64,000 nt of DNA, taken from the NCBI GenBank assembly GCA_903876765.1, contig CAIRBH010000001.1, positions 1-64,000 on the forward strand, given 5' to 3'. The notes beneath the pieces are model-generated. The model did no database searches. It saw nothing but the letters and a program-made list of their open reading frames with translations, and was not told the origin of the DNA. The position numbers and the translations under genes are program-made. Below, one piece after another: positions 44,249 to 53,727 of this stretch. Positions within the stretch are counted from its first letter, which is position 1. Every line of letters starts with the position of its first letter. This stretch comes from an uncultured Pseudomonadota bacterium (GTDB taxonomy: Bacteria; Pseudomonadota; Gammaproteobacteria; Burkholderiales; Methylophilaceae).

Positions 44249-45451
44249 ATGATTAAATTTCCTGGATGGTTACAGGGTAATAATGAAGGTCCGCCAGATT
44301 TAGATCAGGTCATGCGTGATTTGAGTCGCAAAATCAACACTTTATTTGGTAAAGGCGGTGGAAAACCGCCCAATAGACCTGCCGCTAATCAACCAAAATC
44401 ACCGAATGCCGATGAGGTGAAATTGCCTATAGTCGCTATTGTTGTAGTGGCAATGTTAATTTGGCTGGCGACAGGGTTTTATATTGTCGATCAAGGCTCG
44501 TTAGGCGTAGTTAAGCGCTTTGGTAATTACGTGGAAACCACAGAGCCTGGTCCGCGCTGGCGTTTACCATACCCATTGGAATCTTCCGACGTGGTCAATA
44601 TGGAGCAAGTGCGCAGGCTTGAAGTTGGCTACAGAAGCGCGGGTGAAGGCAGTGGTAGTAAAGTGAAACAACCCAAAGAAGCTTTGATGCTGACGGCTGA
44701 CGAAAATATTATTGATTTGCAATTTGCGGTTCAATACAACCTGAAGAATGCGAAAGATTATTTATTTAATAATCGCTCGACTGACCAAGCGGTGATGTCC
44801 GCCGCTGAGAGCGCAATTCGTGAAGTGGTAGGTAAAAGCAAGCTGGACGATTTATTACAAAAAGGCTTGGCTGATACCTCCGAGCGTATGCAAATTATTT
44901 TAGATAGCTATAAAACAGGCGTAAATATTACCAGTGTGTCTTTGCAAAGTGCTCAGCCGCCAGAACAAGTGCAAGAAGCTTTTGAAGACGTCAACCGCGC
45001 TAATCAAGACAATCAACGTCAGATTAACGAAGGGCAAGCCTATGCTAATGATGTTATTCCTAAGGCGCGCGGTACGGCATCTAGGCTATTAGCTGAGTCT
45101 GCTGGATACAAGCTAAAAATTGAAAGTGAAGCTAAAGGTAATGCCAGCCGCTTTGAGCAGATTTTAGCTCAGTATAACAATGCACCCGCCGTGACTCGTC
45201 AACGCTTGTTTTTGGACGCCCAAGAGCAAATTTTGTCTAGCGTAAGCAAAGTGTTGGTAGATCAAAAAGCGGGCAATAATATGCTGTATTTGCCGCTAGA
45301 TAAACTGATAGGTACTAACGGCAGTGCTAGCGTTACACAATCACAATCGTTACAGTCGCTCAATACCCCAGCCGTGGTTGCGCCAGAAGCGACGACCGCA
45401 ACCGATCGCACCCGCGACGCTTTTCGTAGTCGTGACAGAGAAAGTAGGTAA
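44249..45451 (+). CDS. hflK: FtsH modulator HflK
   Basis: The 400-residue SPFH/stomatin-family protein has a Gly/Pro/Asn-rich N-terminal cytoplasmic segment, one membrane helix (about 56-73, VAIVVVAMLIWLATGFYIV) and a periplasmic prohibitin domain (GSLGVVKRFGNYVETTEPGPRWRLPYP, IREVVGKSKLDDLL). With HflC it forms a cage around the FtsH protease and limits access to membrane substrates. GGAG precedes the ATG. It lies seven bases before hflC. Confidence 0.95.
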   Translation: MIKFPGWLQGNNEGPPDLDQVMRDLSRKINTLFGKGGGKPPNRPAANQPKSPNADEVKLPIVAIVVVAMLIWLATGFYIVDQGSLGVVKRFGNYVETTEPGPRWRLPYPLESSDVVNMEQVRRLEVGYRSAGEGSGSKVKQPKEALMLTADENIIDLQFAVQYNLKNAKDYLFNNRSTDQAVMSAAESAIREVVGKSKLDDLLQKGLADTSERMQIILDSYKTGVNITSVSLQSAQPPEQVQEAFEDVNRANQDNQRQINEGQAYANDVIPKARGTASRLLAESAGYKLKIESEAKGNASRFEQILAQYNNAPAVTRQRLFLDAQEQILSSVSKVLVDQKAGNNMLYLPLDKLIGTNGSASVTQSQSLQSLNTPAVVAPEATTATDRTRDAFRSRDRESR

Positions 45452-45457
45452 GGAATA

Positions 45458-46333
45458 GTGATGAAAAATTTAACAAATATTCTGCTTGCCAGTATTGTTG
45501 CAATCTTAGTGTTTTCAAGCTCAGCCTTTACTGTGGATCAAACGCAGTTTGTGGTGGTGCAGCGTTTGGGTGAAATTATCGATGTGAAGAAAGACCCTGG
45601 GCTGCATTTTAAATTACCCATAGTGGATAACTTAAAGTACTTTGATAATCGTATTCTTACCTTGGATTGGGAAAAACCCGCCAAATTTATCACCAGTGAA
45701 AATAAATATATGATGGTCGATTCCTTTGTGAAATGGCGCATCATAGACCCTGCTAAGTATTACGTTTCTATTAAAGATGGTGGAGAAGCCGCAGCAGAAG
45801 ACAGGCTCTCAAAAGTGGTAAATGCCGGCTTGCGTGCAGAATTTGGTAAACGTACTGTGCATGATGTGATTGCTGGCGAGCGAGCCACTATTATGGATAA
45901 TCTGCGTAAAAGAGCCGATCTGGAAGCGCGTCAAATTGGCATTCAAGTGGTTGATGTGCGTTTAAAACGGGTGGATTATGCTGAAGAAATCAGTAAATCT
46001 GTTTTTGATCGAATGATAGCAGAACGCAAACGCTTGGCTAATCAATTGCGCTCAGAAGGCGCGGCTGCTTCAGAAAAAATTCGTGCTGATGCAGATAAGC
46101 AGCGCGAAGTGATTATCGCTGAAGCATACCGTGATGCACAGAAGGCTAAAGGTGAAGGTGATGCGGCAGCGGCGGCGATTTATAATCAGTCTTATGGCAA
46201 AAATCCTGAATTTTACGCATTTTATCGCAGCACTGAAGCCTACAAAAATAGCTTTAAAAGCAAGAATGACGTGATGGTATTAGATACCAACTCGGATTTC
46301 TTTAAATATATGCGTAGCCCAGTTAAAAAATAA
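45458..46333 (+). CDS. hflC: FtsH modulator HflC
   Basis: The 291-residue partner of HflK has an N-terminal membrane helix (about 3-25) and the SPFH domain (FVVVQRLGEIIDVKKDPGLHFKLP, VDSFVKWRIIDPAKYYVSI). It is followed by a long charged helix and the family end YRSTEAYKNSFKSKNDVMVLDTNSDFFKYM. It is complete and directly follows hflK in the normal order. Confidence 0.96.
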   Translation: MMKNLTNILLASIVAILVFSSSAFTVDQTQFVVVQRLGEIIDVKKDPGLHFKLPIVDNLKYFDNRILTLDWEKPAKFITSENKYMMVDSFVKWRIIDPAKYYVSIKDGGEAAAEDRLSKVVNAGLRAEFGKRTVHDVIAGERATIMDNLRKRADLEARQIGIQVVDVRLKRVDYAEEISKSVFDRMIAERKRLANQLRSEGAAASEKIRADADKQREVIIAEAYRDAQKAKGEGDAAAAAIYNQSYGKNPEFYAFYRSTEAYKNSFKSKNDVMVLDTNSDFFKYMRSPVKK

Positions 46334-46334
46334 A

Positions 46335-46520
46335 GTGAACTACACCTTATTAACAGCCCTAGGTCTGATGATGGTGTTAGAAGGCTTGATGCCTTTGTTA
46401 TTGCCTAAAACTTGGCGAGAAACCTTTAAACGCATGATTGCCTTTAATGATGGGCAGTTAAGATTTGTCGGTTTGCTGTCGGTATTAGGCGGCCTAGTGT
46501 TAATTTTGTTAAGTAAATAA
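46335..46520 (+). CDS. DUF2065-family small membrane protein
   Basis: The 61-residue protein has two hydrophobic helices (about 5-22 and 43-59) joined by a loop with KTWRETFKRM. It matches DUF2065 (E. coli YjeT), which is usually found right after hflC. It begins with GTG one base after the hflC stop and so is cotranslated. Function is unknown. Confidence 0.88.
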   Translation: MNYTLLTALGLMMVLEGLMPLLLPKTWRETFKRMIAFNDGQLRFVGLLSVLGGLVLILLSK

Positions 46521-46540
46521 TAGCGTTAAGTTGAGAAAAA

Positions 46541-47722
46541 ATGCGTAATTGGTTGCTCCCCGAATATATAGAAGATGTATTGCCTGCCGAGGCGGCGCGC
46601 ATAGAGTGTATGCGTCGTACTTTGCTCGATTTATTTAGAGCGCATGGCTACCAATACGTTATTCCACCGATGTTGGAATATATGGAATCATTAATCACTG
46701 GTGTGGGGCACGACTTAGATTTAGCCACATTTAAAGTGGTGGATCAATTAACTGGCCGTTTGATGGGGGTGCGTGCCGATATGACGCCGCAAGTGGCGCG
46801 TATAGATGCACATTTGTTAAACCATCAAGACATTACCCGCTTATGCTATGCCGGCAGTGTGCTGCGTACTAAGCCAGATGGCTTGGCTATGACGCGTGAA
46901 CCCCTGCAAGTGGGTGCTGAGTTGTACGGCCATGCTGGAGTAGCCAGCGATATTGAAATCCAACGCCTGCTGATAAAAGCCTTGCAAGCGGTAGGTATCA
47001 ATCAATTACATATAGATTTTAGCCATGTCAATATATTTGGCAGCTTGATTGCAGCGATAGCGATTCCAGCGCAACTCGAGCAGGCATTATATATAGCCCT
47101 ACAAAGTAAAGACCAATCCAGTGTTAGCCAACTCTCTCGGCACTTAGATAAAACCACGCGTGAAGCTTTGTTGCGTTTAACTGAGCTCAATGGCGATAAA
47201 TCTGTGCTAGTAAAAGCAGCTAAGGTATTGCCAGCCATTCCAGCCATACAAGCGGCCTTAGCCAGTTTAACTGAGGTCAGTGAGGCATTAAGTGATTTAG
47301 ACCTCACGGTCAGTTTTGATTTAAGTGAGTTGCGTGGCTATCACTACCATAGTGGTATTGTGTTTGCGGCTTATGCGCAGGGTTATAAAGGCCCCTTAGC
47401 TTTGGGTGGCCGCTATGACGAAGTCGGCCAAGTGTTTGGTCGCGCTCGCCCAGCAACTGGCTTTAGTTTGGATTTACGCAGCCTAGTAAGCGCTATGCCG
47501 CCAGTAAAAACTGCGATGGCTATATTTGCGCCTGCTAGCACCGATCTCAGCACTAATTTAAGCTTAGCCGCAAAAATTGACAGCTTGCGAGCTGAAGGTC
47601 ATATCGTGATTCAAGAATTGCCAGGGTCTGCTTCGAATTTAGCAGAATTAAATTGCGATAGAAAGTTGGCGCATTACAATTCTGGCTGGCATGTAGTAGA
47701 AGCAGATAAAGTCACAAAATAA
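46541..47722 (+). CDS. hisZ: ATP phosphoribosyltransferase regulatory subunit HisZ
   Basis: HisZ is a histidyl-tRNA-synthetase paralogue without charging activity. It binds the short form of HisG and makes it responsive to histidine. The 393-residue protein has the class II fold ([50 protein letters not shown]-like [20 protein letters not shown]) but lacks the anticodon-binding domain. Its presence implies a short HisG elsewhere in the genome. It lies between DUF2065 and purA, the classic betaproteobacterial order. Confidence 0.94.
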   Translation: MRNWLLPEYIEDVLPAEAARIECMRRTLLDLFRAHGYQYVIPPMLEYMESLITGVGHDLDLATFKVVDQLTGRLMGVRADMTPQVARIDAHLLNHQDITRLCYAGSVLRTKPDGLAMTREPLQVGAELYGHAGVASDIEIQRLLIKALQAVGINQLHIDFSHVNIFGSLIAAIAIPAQLEQALYIALQSKDQSSVSQLSRHLDKTTREALLRLTELNGDKSVLVKAAKVLPAIPAIQAALASLTEVSEALSDLDLTVSFDLSELRGYHYHSGIVFAAYAQGYKGPLALGGRYDEVGQVFGRARPATGFSLDLRSLVSAMPPVKTAMAIFAPASTDLSTNLSLAAKIDSLRAEGHIVIQELPGSASNLAELNCDRKLAHYNSGWHVVEADKVTK

Positions 47723-47759
47723 ATACAAATTTAATACTAAAACTTATAAAGTTAATTCT

Positions 47760-49091
47760 ATGTCAAACAATGCAGCAAAAAATGTAGTCGTCATCGGCAC
47801 GCAATGGGGCGATGAAGGTAAAGGTAAGATAGTCGATTGGTTGACTGATCATGCACAAGGCGTGGTGCGCTTTCAAGGTGGCCACAATGCAGGGCATACG
47901 CTGGTAGTAGGTCAGGGTGATGCGCAGCGCATTTATAAACTTAATTTAGTGCCTTCTGGCATCGTCCGTTCTGGCATTAATTGCTATATTGGTAATGGCG
48001 TGGTGTTAGATGCAGGGCATTTGCTTGGTGAAATTGCCGCCCTTGAAAAAGATGGTTTAGAAGTTAAAAGCCGCTTAAAGGTCAGCTCAGGTTGCCCGCT
48101 TATTTTAAGTCACCACGTGGCGGTAGATGTGGCGCGTGAAGCTAAGCGTAGCGCGGATAAAAAAATTGGTACCACAGGCAAAGGCATAGGTCCAACTTAT
48201 GAAGATAAAGTTGCACGTCGTGCTTTGCGTGTTTACGATTTGTTTTATCCTGAAAGATACGCTGAAAAATTACGCGAAGTCATGGATTACCATAACTTTG
48301 TGCTGACCAATTATCTAGGCGCGGCAGCAGTGAGTTTTAATGAGCAGTATGACGCCAGTATGCAACATGCCATAGCCTTAAAACCTATGATTAGCGATAT
48401 TTCTGCTGAGCTTTATGCGGCCAATGCGCGTGGCGATAATTTACTGTTTGAAGGCGCACAAGGCACTTTATTAGATATTGATCACGGTACTTATCCTTAC
48501 GTCACCTCAAGTAATTGTATTGCAGGGCAAGCGTCAGCGGGTACAGGGGTTGGGGCGAATATGCTGCACTACGTGCTAGGCATTACTAAAGCTTATACCA
48601 CGCGGGTTGGCGGCGGCCCCTTTCCCAGTGAACTAGATATTGAAACGCCATGTGTGCCAGGTTACCAAATGTCTACCAAAGGCCAAGAAATAGGCACGGT
48701 GACTAAGCGTAAACGTCGTTGTGGTTGGTTTGACGCCGCTGCGCTGCGCCGCTCTGCCATGATTAATGGCTTAACAGGTTTATGTATTACTAAGTTAGAC
48801 GTGCTAGATGGCATTAAAGAACTTAAAATTTGTACTGGCTATGAGTTAGATGGCAAGAAAATAGATTTACTACCAATAGGGGCGGATGACGTTGCAGGCT
48901 GCAAGGCTATTTACGAAACGGTTGCAGGTTGGTCAGAAAATACTTTCGGCGTAAAAACTTGGGACGGCTTGCCTAAAAATGCACAACACTACCTCAAACG
49001 CCTAGAAGCCTTGTGTGGCGTACCCGTTGCGATTGTTTCTACAGGGCCTGAGCGCGAAGAAACCATAGTGATAGAACATCCATTTTCTTAA
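47760..49091 (+). CDS. purA: Adenylosuccinate synthetase
   Basis: This enzyme makes adenylosuccinate from IMP, Asp and GTP in AMP synthesis. The 443-residue protein has the P-loop [15 protein letters not shown], the catalytic His in [24 protein letters not shown] and the late GTP-binding KLDVLDGI. It follows hisZ and closes the hfq-purA block. The cofactor-synthesis genes begin 27 bases on. Confidence 0.97.
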   Translation: MSNNAAKNVVVIGTQWGDEGKGKIVDWLTDHAQGVVRFQGGHNAGHTLVVGQGDAQRIYKLNLVPSGIVRSGINCYIGNGVVLDAGHLLGEIAALEKDGLEVKSRLKVSSGCPLILSHHVAVDVAREAKRSADKKIGTTGKGIGPTYEDKVARRALRVYDLFYPERYAEKLREVMDYHNFVLTNYLGAAAVSFNEQYDASMQHAIALKPMISDISAELYAANARGDNLLFEGAQGTLLDIDHGTYPYVTSSNCIAGQASAGTGVGANMLHYVLGITKAYTTRVGGGPFPSELDIETPCVPGYQMSTKGQEIGTVTKRKRRCGWFDAAALRRSAMINGLTGLCITKLDVLDGIKELKICTGYELDGKKIDLLPIGADDVAGCKAIYETVAGWSENTFGVKTWDGLPKNAQHYLKRLEALCGVPVAIVSTGPEREETIVIEHPFS

Positions 49092-49118
49092 CAATAATAG
49101 TCTTAACAATATAGACAA

Positions 49119-49661
49119 ATGCAAATTCAGCGCTTAGCTTGGGCAATTTCAGGGTCTGGGCATTACCTGCGAGAATCACTAGATCTACTCAATAACCTAG
49201 AAAATGTAGATATTTTTTTAAGTAAAGCCGCAGCCGAAATTATAAAACAATATGGTTTTCAAGCCAGTTTAGAGGCCACTGGTCATCGTGTCTACCACGA
49301 TAAAACCGCCAGTAGCGTGCCAGTAGAGCTGTTTTATCAAGGCAAATATCACACACTAGTAGTAGCCCCTGCTACTTCCAATACCATCGCTAAGATGGCT
49401 TATGGTTTTTCAGACTCTTTGGTGACCAATGTTTACGCGCAAGCTGGAAAAACTCGGGTGCCCAGCATCGTTTTTGCCTGCGATACCTCACCAGAGCTTG
49501 AATCTGAAGCGCCGCGTGACAATAGGGTGAAGGTGTATCCACGCCAAATTGACTTGGCTAATGTGGAAAAGTTGGCGGACTTTGAGGCTACTACCGTGGT
49601 GGCAGATATTGCGGCATTATCAGCGGCGATAAGCCTTCGTTTAAACGACTTGGCGGCTTAA
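49119..49661 (+). CDS. Archaeal-type flavoprotein (AfpA/DmrB family), probable H4MPT biosynthesis
   Basis: The 180-residue product has the flavoprotein fold of UbiX/PpcDC-like enzymes: LAWAISGSGHYLRESLDLL at the start for FMN phosphate, VVAPATSNTIAKMAYGFSDSLVTN in the middle, and FACDTSPELESEAPRD. It resembles archaeal flavoproteins and dihydromethanopterin reductases of the DmrB type, found in methylotrophs that use H4MPT. It heads a four-gene cluster. Reduction of dihydromethanopterin is the most likely role, inferred from family and neighbours. Confidence 0.8.
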   Translation: MQIQRLAWAISGSGHYLRESLDLLNNLENVDIFLSKAAAEIIKQYGFQASLEATGHRVYHDKTASSVPVELFYQGKYHTLVVAPATSNTIAKMAYGFSDSLVTNVYAQAGKTRVPSIVFACDTSPELESEAPRDNRVKVYPRQIDLANVEKLADFEATTVVADIAALSAAISLRLNDLAA

Positions 49662-49670
49662 AATTTAACC

Positions 49671-51086
49671 ATGCAAGCTGAAAATTTACTTTTCTTAACG
49701 GGTAAATTGGCCGAAAAAAGCTTGAATAAAGTCTTAGCCGAAGTGCAGCGCAACCCGAAAGTAGCGCCTTTTAAGTATAGAGTTCAGCAAATAGGCGTGT
49801 CGGTTGCCGCCCTGATGACACCTGATTTAATTGCGCATAGACTAAAAGAAAGCGGTGATGCGGATAAAGTGATTTTGCCTGGCCTGTGCTTAGGAGATAT
49901 CTCGCCATTGGCCGCACAATATGGCGTGCCAGTTGAACGCGGCCCAGCAGATTTGAAAGACTTACCGCAGTATTTTGGGCAAATTGGGACCAAGCCAGAT
50001 TTAAGCCAGTATAGCGTACAGATTTTTGTCGAAATTGTTGATGCGCCTTATTTAAGCGTAGATGCGATTGTAAAAAAAGCGCAGCAATATCAGGCGCAAG
50101 GCGCCAATGTGATTGATTTGGGATGTTTACCCGCAGTTGCTTTTCCGCATTTGCCCGATGCAGTTAAGGCGCTTAAAGCATTAAATTTTAAAGTCAGTGT
50201 GGATTCGCTGAGCACAGAGGATTTGCTTGCGGCAGGCCATGCTGGGGCAGATTATTTACTGAGTTTGACCGAAGCCAGCTTATGGATTGCCAGTGAAGTG
50301 GCAGCCACCCCTATTCTTATTCCTGCCAAACCGCATCATTTACCCTCACTGTACCGAGCAATTGAGGGTTGTCTAAAGCTAGACAAGCCTTTTATTGCTG
50401 ATGCCATTTTAGATCCGATACACTTTGGTTTAGCAAACTCCATAGTGCGCTATCAAAAATTACGCAAAAAATATCCAGATATTCAAATCATGATGGGTAT
50501 AGGCAACCTGACCGAACTCACCGATGCGGATACCACTGGGATCAACGCGCTTTTATTTGGCATGATAAGTGAATTAAATATTAACGCCGTGCTGGCGACC
50601 TCGGTCAGCCCACACGCGGTCAATGCCATTGCTGAGGCGGATTTAGCAAGACGCGTCATGTATGCCGCCAAACAAGATGATAGGTTGCCGCGCGGCTATA
50701 GCAATGGCTTGCTGGGTCTGCATGACAGAAGGCCATTTACCTACACCGCTGATGAGATTAAAGATATTGCCAGTATGGTGAAAGACCCAAGTTTTCGTAT
50801 TCAAGTCAGTGAAAATGGCCTGCATATTTACAATCGTGATGGGCTATATCAAGCCAGTGACCCATTTGCGCTTTATCCTAAACTCAAGGTGGATGATGAT
50901 GCCTCACATGCTTTTTATTTGGGCGTAGAGTTAGCGCGGGCGCAAATTGCTTGGCAACTTAATAAGCGCTATGTGCAAGATCAAGCGCTAGATTGGGGGG
51001 TCAATGCTTTACCGCAACAAACTGCTAAAACTGCGCACCGTGAGACGGTGATTAAAGCGCGAAAAAACGCGGCTAAAAAAACATAA
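49671..51086 (+). CDS. Dihydropteroate synthase-related protein (DUF6513/TIGR00284-like), probable H4MPT biosynthesis
   Basis: The 471-residue protein has a unique N-terminal part (residues 1-130, LLFLTGKLAEKSLNKVLAEV) and then a TIM-barrel related to dihydropteroate synthase (GANVIDLGCLPAV, FKVSVDSLSTEDLLAAGHAGADYLLSL, IMMGIGNLTELTDADTTGINALLFGM). Archaeal and methylotroph proteins of this class are thought to join the pterin to the arylamine sugar of H4MPT. It ends with a Lys/Ala-rich tail. It lies nine bases after the flavoprotein gene. Confidence 0.82.
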   Translation: MQAENLLFLTGKLAEKSLNKVLAEVQRNPKVAPFKYRVQQIGVSVAALMTPDLIAHRLKESGDADKVILPGLCLGDISPLAAQYGVPVERGPADLKDLPQYFGQIGTKPDLSQYSVQIFVEIVDAPYLSVDAIVKKAQQYQAQGANVIDLGCLPAVAFPHLPDAVKALKALNFKVSVDSLSTEDLLAAGHAGADYLLSLTEASLWIASEVAATPILIPAKPHHLPSLYRAIEGCLKLDKPFIADAILDPIHFGLANSIVRYQKLRKKYPDIQIMMGIGNLTELTDADTTGINALLFGMISELNINAVLATSVSPHAVNAIAEADLARRVMYAAKQDDRLPRGYSNGLLGLHDRRPFTYTADEIKDIASMVKDPSFRIQVSENGLHIYNRDGLYQASDPFALYPKLKVDDDASHAFYLGVELARAQIAWQLNKRYVQDQALDWGVNALPQQTAKTAHRETVIKARKNAAKKT

Positions 51087-51089
51087 ATC

Positions 51090-51665
51090 ATGATTTATGA
51101 AACGATTATTAGCTCGGTAAACAGCCATGGTGATGCCCATGTGGCACCATTTGGCATTCAACTACAACAAGGTTTGGTGATTATTTCACCGTATAAACCT
51201 TCGGCGACCTTAGATAATATACTGGCCACTCAGCATGCAGTATTGAACTTGACCGATGATGTGCGTGTGTTTGCTGGCGCTTTAACGAGGCGACAAGCTT
51301 GGTCGCTGATAGCGGCGGATAAAATTATAGGCTATCGCTTGGCTGATACTTTGCAGCACCAAGAACTAAGCTTGCTAGAGGTGCGAGATGATGCCGTGCG
51401 ACCGCAATTAGTCATGCAGGTAGTGCATGAAGTGCAGCATCAACCATTTAAGGGATTTAATCGAGCACAAGCGGCAGTTATAGAACTAGCCGTGTTGGTC
51501 AGTCGTCTGCACTTATTGGCTAAAGATAAAGTGCTCGCTGAACTTGATTATTTACAGATAGCCATTGATAAAACTGCGGGCGAGCGAGAACTGCAAGCTT
51601 GGCGCTGGCTGGCAGAAAAAGTAGAAAATTATTATGCCCAGCAAGCGGGGGAGAATCTCGCTTGA
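51090..51665 (+). CDS. DUF447-family protein, linked to H4MPT genes
   Basis: The 191-residue protein begins MIYETIISSVNSHGDAHVAPFGIQ and fits DUF447, whose N-terminal half is a flavin-reductase-like split barrel and whose C-terminal half is helical (RAQAAVIELAVLVSRLHLL). The family is found in methanogens and in methylotrophs with H4MPT. It lies three bases after the pterin synthase gene, and its stop overlaps the next start. Exact reaction unknown; a role in H4MPT or furan cofactor synthesis is inferred from context. Confidence 0.78.
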   Translation: MIYETIISSVNSHGDAHVAPFGIQLQQGLVIISPYKPSATLDNILATQHAVLNLTDDVRVFAGALTRRQAWSLIAADKIIGYRLADTLQHQELSLLEVRDDAVRPQLVMQVVHEVQHQPFKGFNRAQAAVIELAVLVSRLHLLAKDKVLAELDYLQIAIDKTAGERELQAWRWLAEKVENYYAQQAGENLA

Positions 51666-52378
51666 ATGCGCCTGTCATGTCGACTACCCAAAGCACACAG
51701 CTATTAATTAGCGTCACTAGCATTGCAGAAGCGAAAATTGCACTAGATAACGGTGCAGATATTATTGATGTAAAAGACCCTAGTACAGGGGCTTTAGGTG
51801 CGCTAGCTACGCCGCAAATTAAAGCGATAGTCAGCTTCGTGCATGAGCAAAACCCTATCAATAAAAAAACCACCAGTGCCACCATAGGCGATATTCCTAT
51901 GCAGCCACAGTTGTTGCTAGCGCATGTGTTAGATTTAGTGACCACAGGCGTGGATATTATCAAAATTGGGTTTTTTGACAGCACTGACTATCAGCCATGT
52001 TTAGACGTCTTGGCAACATTGACGCAAAGCGGCACAAAATTGATGGCGGTATTATTTGCTGAAAAAAGCTACCCTGAAAAGCTTGTGCAGTCTATAAAAG
52101 TGGCTGGCTTTATGGGGGTAATGCTGGACACCGCTCAAAAAAATGGCTTAACGCTGTTAGATTATTATTCTTTAGACCAGCGTATGGCATTCGCCCAGCA
52201 AGTGTTGCGCTGTCAATTGCAGCTTGGTTTGGCAGGTTCATTGCAGTTACAGCATATCGCCATCATAAAGCCGCTACAACCTTGCTATATTGGTTTTAGA
52301 GGCGGTGTTTGTCATGACCATCAACGTCAATCGGGTTTAGACGCGAATAAAATACAAGCGATACGCAAAATGCTATAA
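51662..52378 (+). CDS. (5-formylfuran-3-yl)methyl phosphate synthase (MfnB-like, DUF556), methylofuran biosynthesis
   Basis: MfnB makes the furan ring of methanofuran-type cofactors from two glyceraldehyde-3-phosphates. The 238-residue protein keeps the family pattern LISVTSIAEAKIALDNGADIIDVKDPSTGALGA with the catalytic Lys, a second Lys in IIKIGFF, and the C-terminal IGFRGGVCHD. I start at the TTG at 51662, within the DUF447 stop (TTGA) and nine bases after GGGGGAG; the ATG at 51677 is the alternative. The formyl carrier it helps make is the substrate of the fhc complex at 8142-13511. Confidence 0.86.
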   Translation: MNAPVMSTTQSTQLLISVTSIAEAKIALDNGADIIDVKDPSTGALGALATPQIKAIVSFVHEQNPINKKTTSATIGDIPMQPQLLLAHVLDLVTTGVDIIKIGFFDSTDYQPCLDVLATLTQSGTKLMAVLFAEKSYPEKLVQSIKVAGFMGVMLDTAQKNGLTLLDYYSLDQRMAFAQQVLRCQLQLGLAGSLQLQHIAIIKPLQPCYIGFRGGVCHDHQRQSGLDANKIQAIRKML

Positions 52379-52541
52379 ATTGCAGTAAAAATAAATTGTG
52401 GCGCAAAAACAACCAATGTCTAATTAGCTGTTAATTAAAGCCTGCTAAAGGTTGCGTTAGCGCTAAGGGGTGAGTAATATTGAGCTATTAAAAATTTAGC
52501 TTTTTTAAAGCTATCTCTGTATAGAAATAAGGAGCAAAAAA

Positions 52542-53651
52542 ATGCAAAAAAATCTAATTAAAATTGCCGTTGCCACAGCCTTAGGCTTAGTTGCATTGAC
52601 GGCTGCAGCCGAAGATATGTATCGTGGTGCTTGGTATGCTGTGCCTGGCGCAAGCTATATGAGTACGGATAGCGATTTAGAAGCGAAAAATGGTGGGGGT
52701 GCTTTTATACGCTTAGGTAAAGAATTAAGCCCTAAGTGGGATATACAAACTGGCTTAAGCTATAACCGCGCAAATGATGATATAGCTGGCTCTTCAGGCC
52801 ATTATAAGCAAACTACATTTGGGGTAGATGCCTTGTATATGTTGAGTCGCGATAGCTTCCGCCCATTCTTGCTCACAGGTTTAGGCGTGGCACACAATAA
52901 TGTGGACTATTCTATCCCTACGATTCAAGATAAAACCAAAACATCTTGGCTTGCTAACATTGGTGTAGGTGCACAGTATCTCATCAACGATTCTTTTGGC
53001 TTGCAAGCCGATATACGTCAACAATGGTCGCGCTCAAATGCAAAAGCGCCAAGCACTACTTTTGATGCGGATGGCATAGTCGGTAATACTTTGGTCAACT
53101 TAGGCGGTATTTTCCGCTTTGGCGCACCAACCCCTATGCCAGTAGCACAAGCTGAACCAGAAGCGGCGCCAGCGCCAGTTGAGCCAGCACCAGCGCCCGC
53201 CGTAGTAGAAGCTGAGCCAGCGCCAGCACCTGTAGCTGCAGCAGAAGCATGTCAGCCTAGTATTGAAACGATAACGATTTCTGCTGAAAAATTATTTGGC
53301 TTTGATAAATCTAAATTGCAAGATGGCGCTAAGCCGATTTTAGATGGGGTTGTGGCTAAAATTAAAGCAAACCCAGAAATTGAACTCATCATGGTCACCG
53401 GCCATACAGATAGACTAGGTTCAGATGCGTACAATCAAAAATTATCTGAGCGTCGTGCTAACCAAGTAAAAGCATATTTAGTTGCACAAGGCGTTGATGC
53501 TAAGCGTTTAAAAGCGACAGGTAAAGGTGAGTCTGAGCCAGTGGTGGCATGTGAAGGCGTAAAAGCTTCTAAAGAGTTAATAGCGTGCTTACAACCTAAT
53601 CGCCGCGTGGTGATTTCAGCTTCTAGCCAACGTGAAGTAGGTTGCCACTAA
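52542..53651 (+). CDS. OmpA-family outer-membrane protein
   Basis: The 369-residue protein has a signal peptide (about 1-22), an eight-strand beta-barrel domain (about 24-195), a Pro/Ala/Glu/Val-rich linker (about 200-232) and an OmpA C-terminal peptidoglycan-binding domain (FGFDKSKLQDGAKPIL, VTGHTDRLGSDAYNQKLSERRA). It anchors the outer membrane to the cell wall. AAGGAG precedes the ATG, and a clear terminator follows. It has its own promoter region (52379-52541). Confidence 0.95.
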   Translation: MQKNLIKIAVATALGLVALTAAAEDMYRGAWYAVPGASYMSTDSDLEAKNGGGAFIRLGKELSPKWDIQTGLSYNRANDDIAGSSGHYKQTTFGVDALYMLSRDSFRPFLLTGLGVAHNNVDYSIPTIQDKTKTSWLANIGVGAQYLINDSFGLQADIRQQWSRSNAKAPSTTFDADGIVGNTLVNLGGIFRFGAPTPMPVAQAEPEAAPAPVEPAPAPAVVEAEPAPAPVAAAEACQPSIETITISAEKLFGFDKSKLQDGAKPILDGVVAKIKANPEIELIMVTGHTDRLGSDAYNQKLSERRANQVKAYLVAQGVDAKRLKATGKGESEPVVACEGVKASKELIACLQPNRRVVISASSQREVGCH

Positions 53652-53690
53652 TTGAACTGAATTTAGCGAGTGCCACCCAGCTAAAAACTA

Positions 53691-53714
53691 AAGCCCCGCA
53701 TGCGGGGCTTTTTT
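53691..53714. terminator. Rho-independent terminator between ompA-like gene and chrA
   Basis: AAGCCCCGCA pairs with TGCGGGGCTT, followed by TTTT on the plus strand; the GCAT centre forms the loop. It lies 40 bases after the OmpA-like stop. In the other direction the stem is followed by a TTTAGTTTTT stretch, so it probably also ends the chrA transcript. Confidence 0.9.
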
Positions 53715-53727
53715 ATACGACAATTGT

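Noticed and set aside
53158-53235. Pro/Ala/Glu repeat in the OmpA-like gene as a repeat array of interest
   Set aside because: It is the ordinary flexible linker between barrel and peptidoglycan-binding domain in this family.
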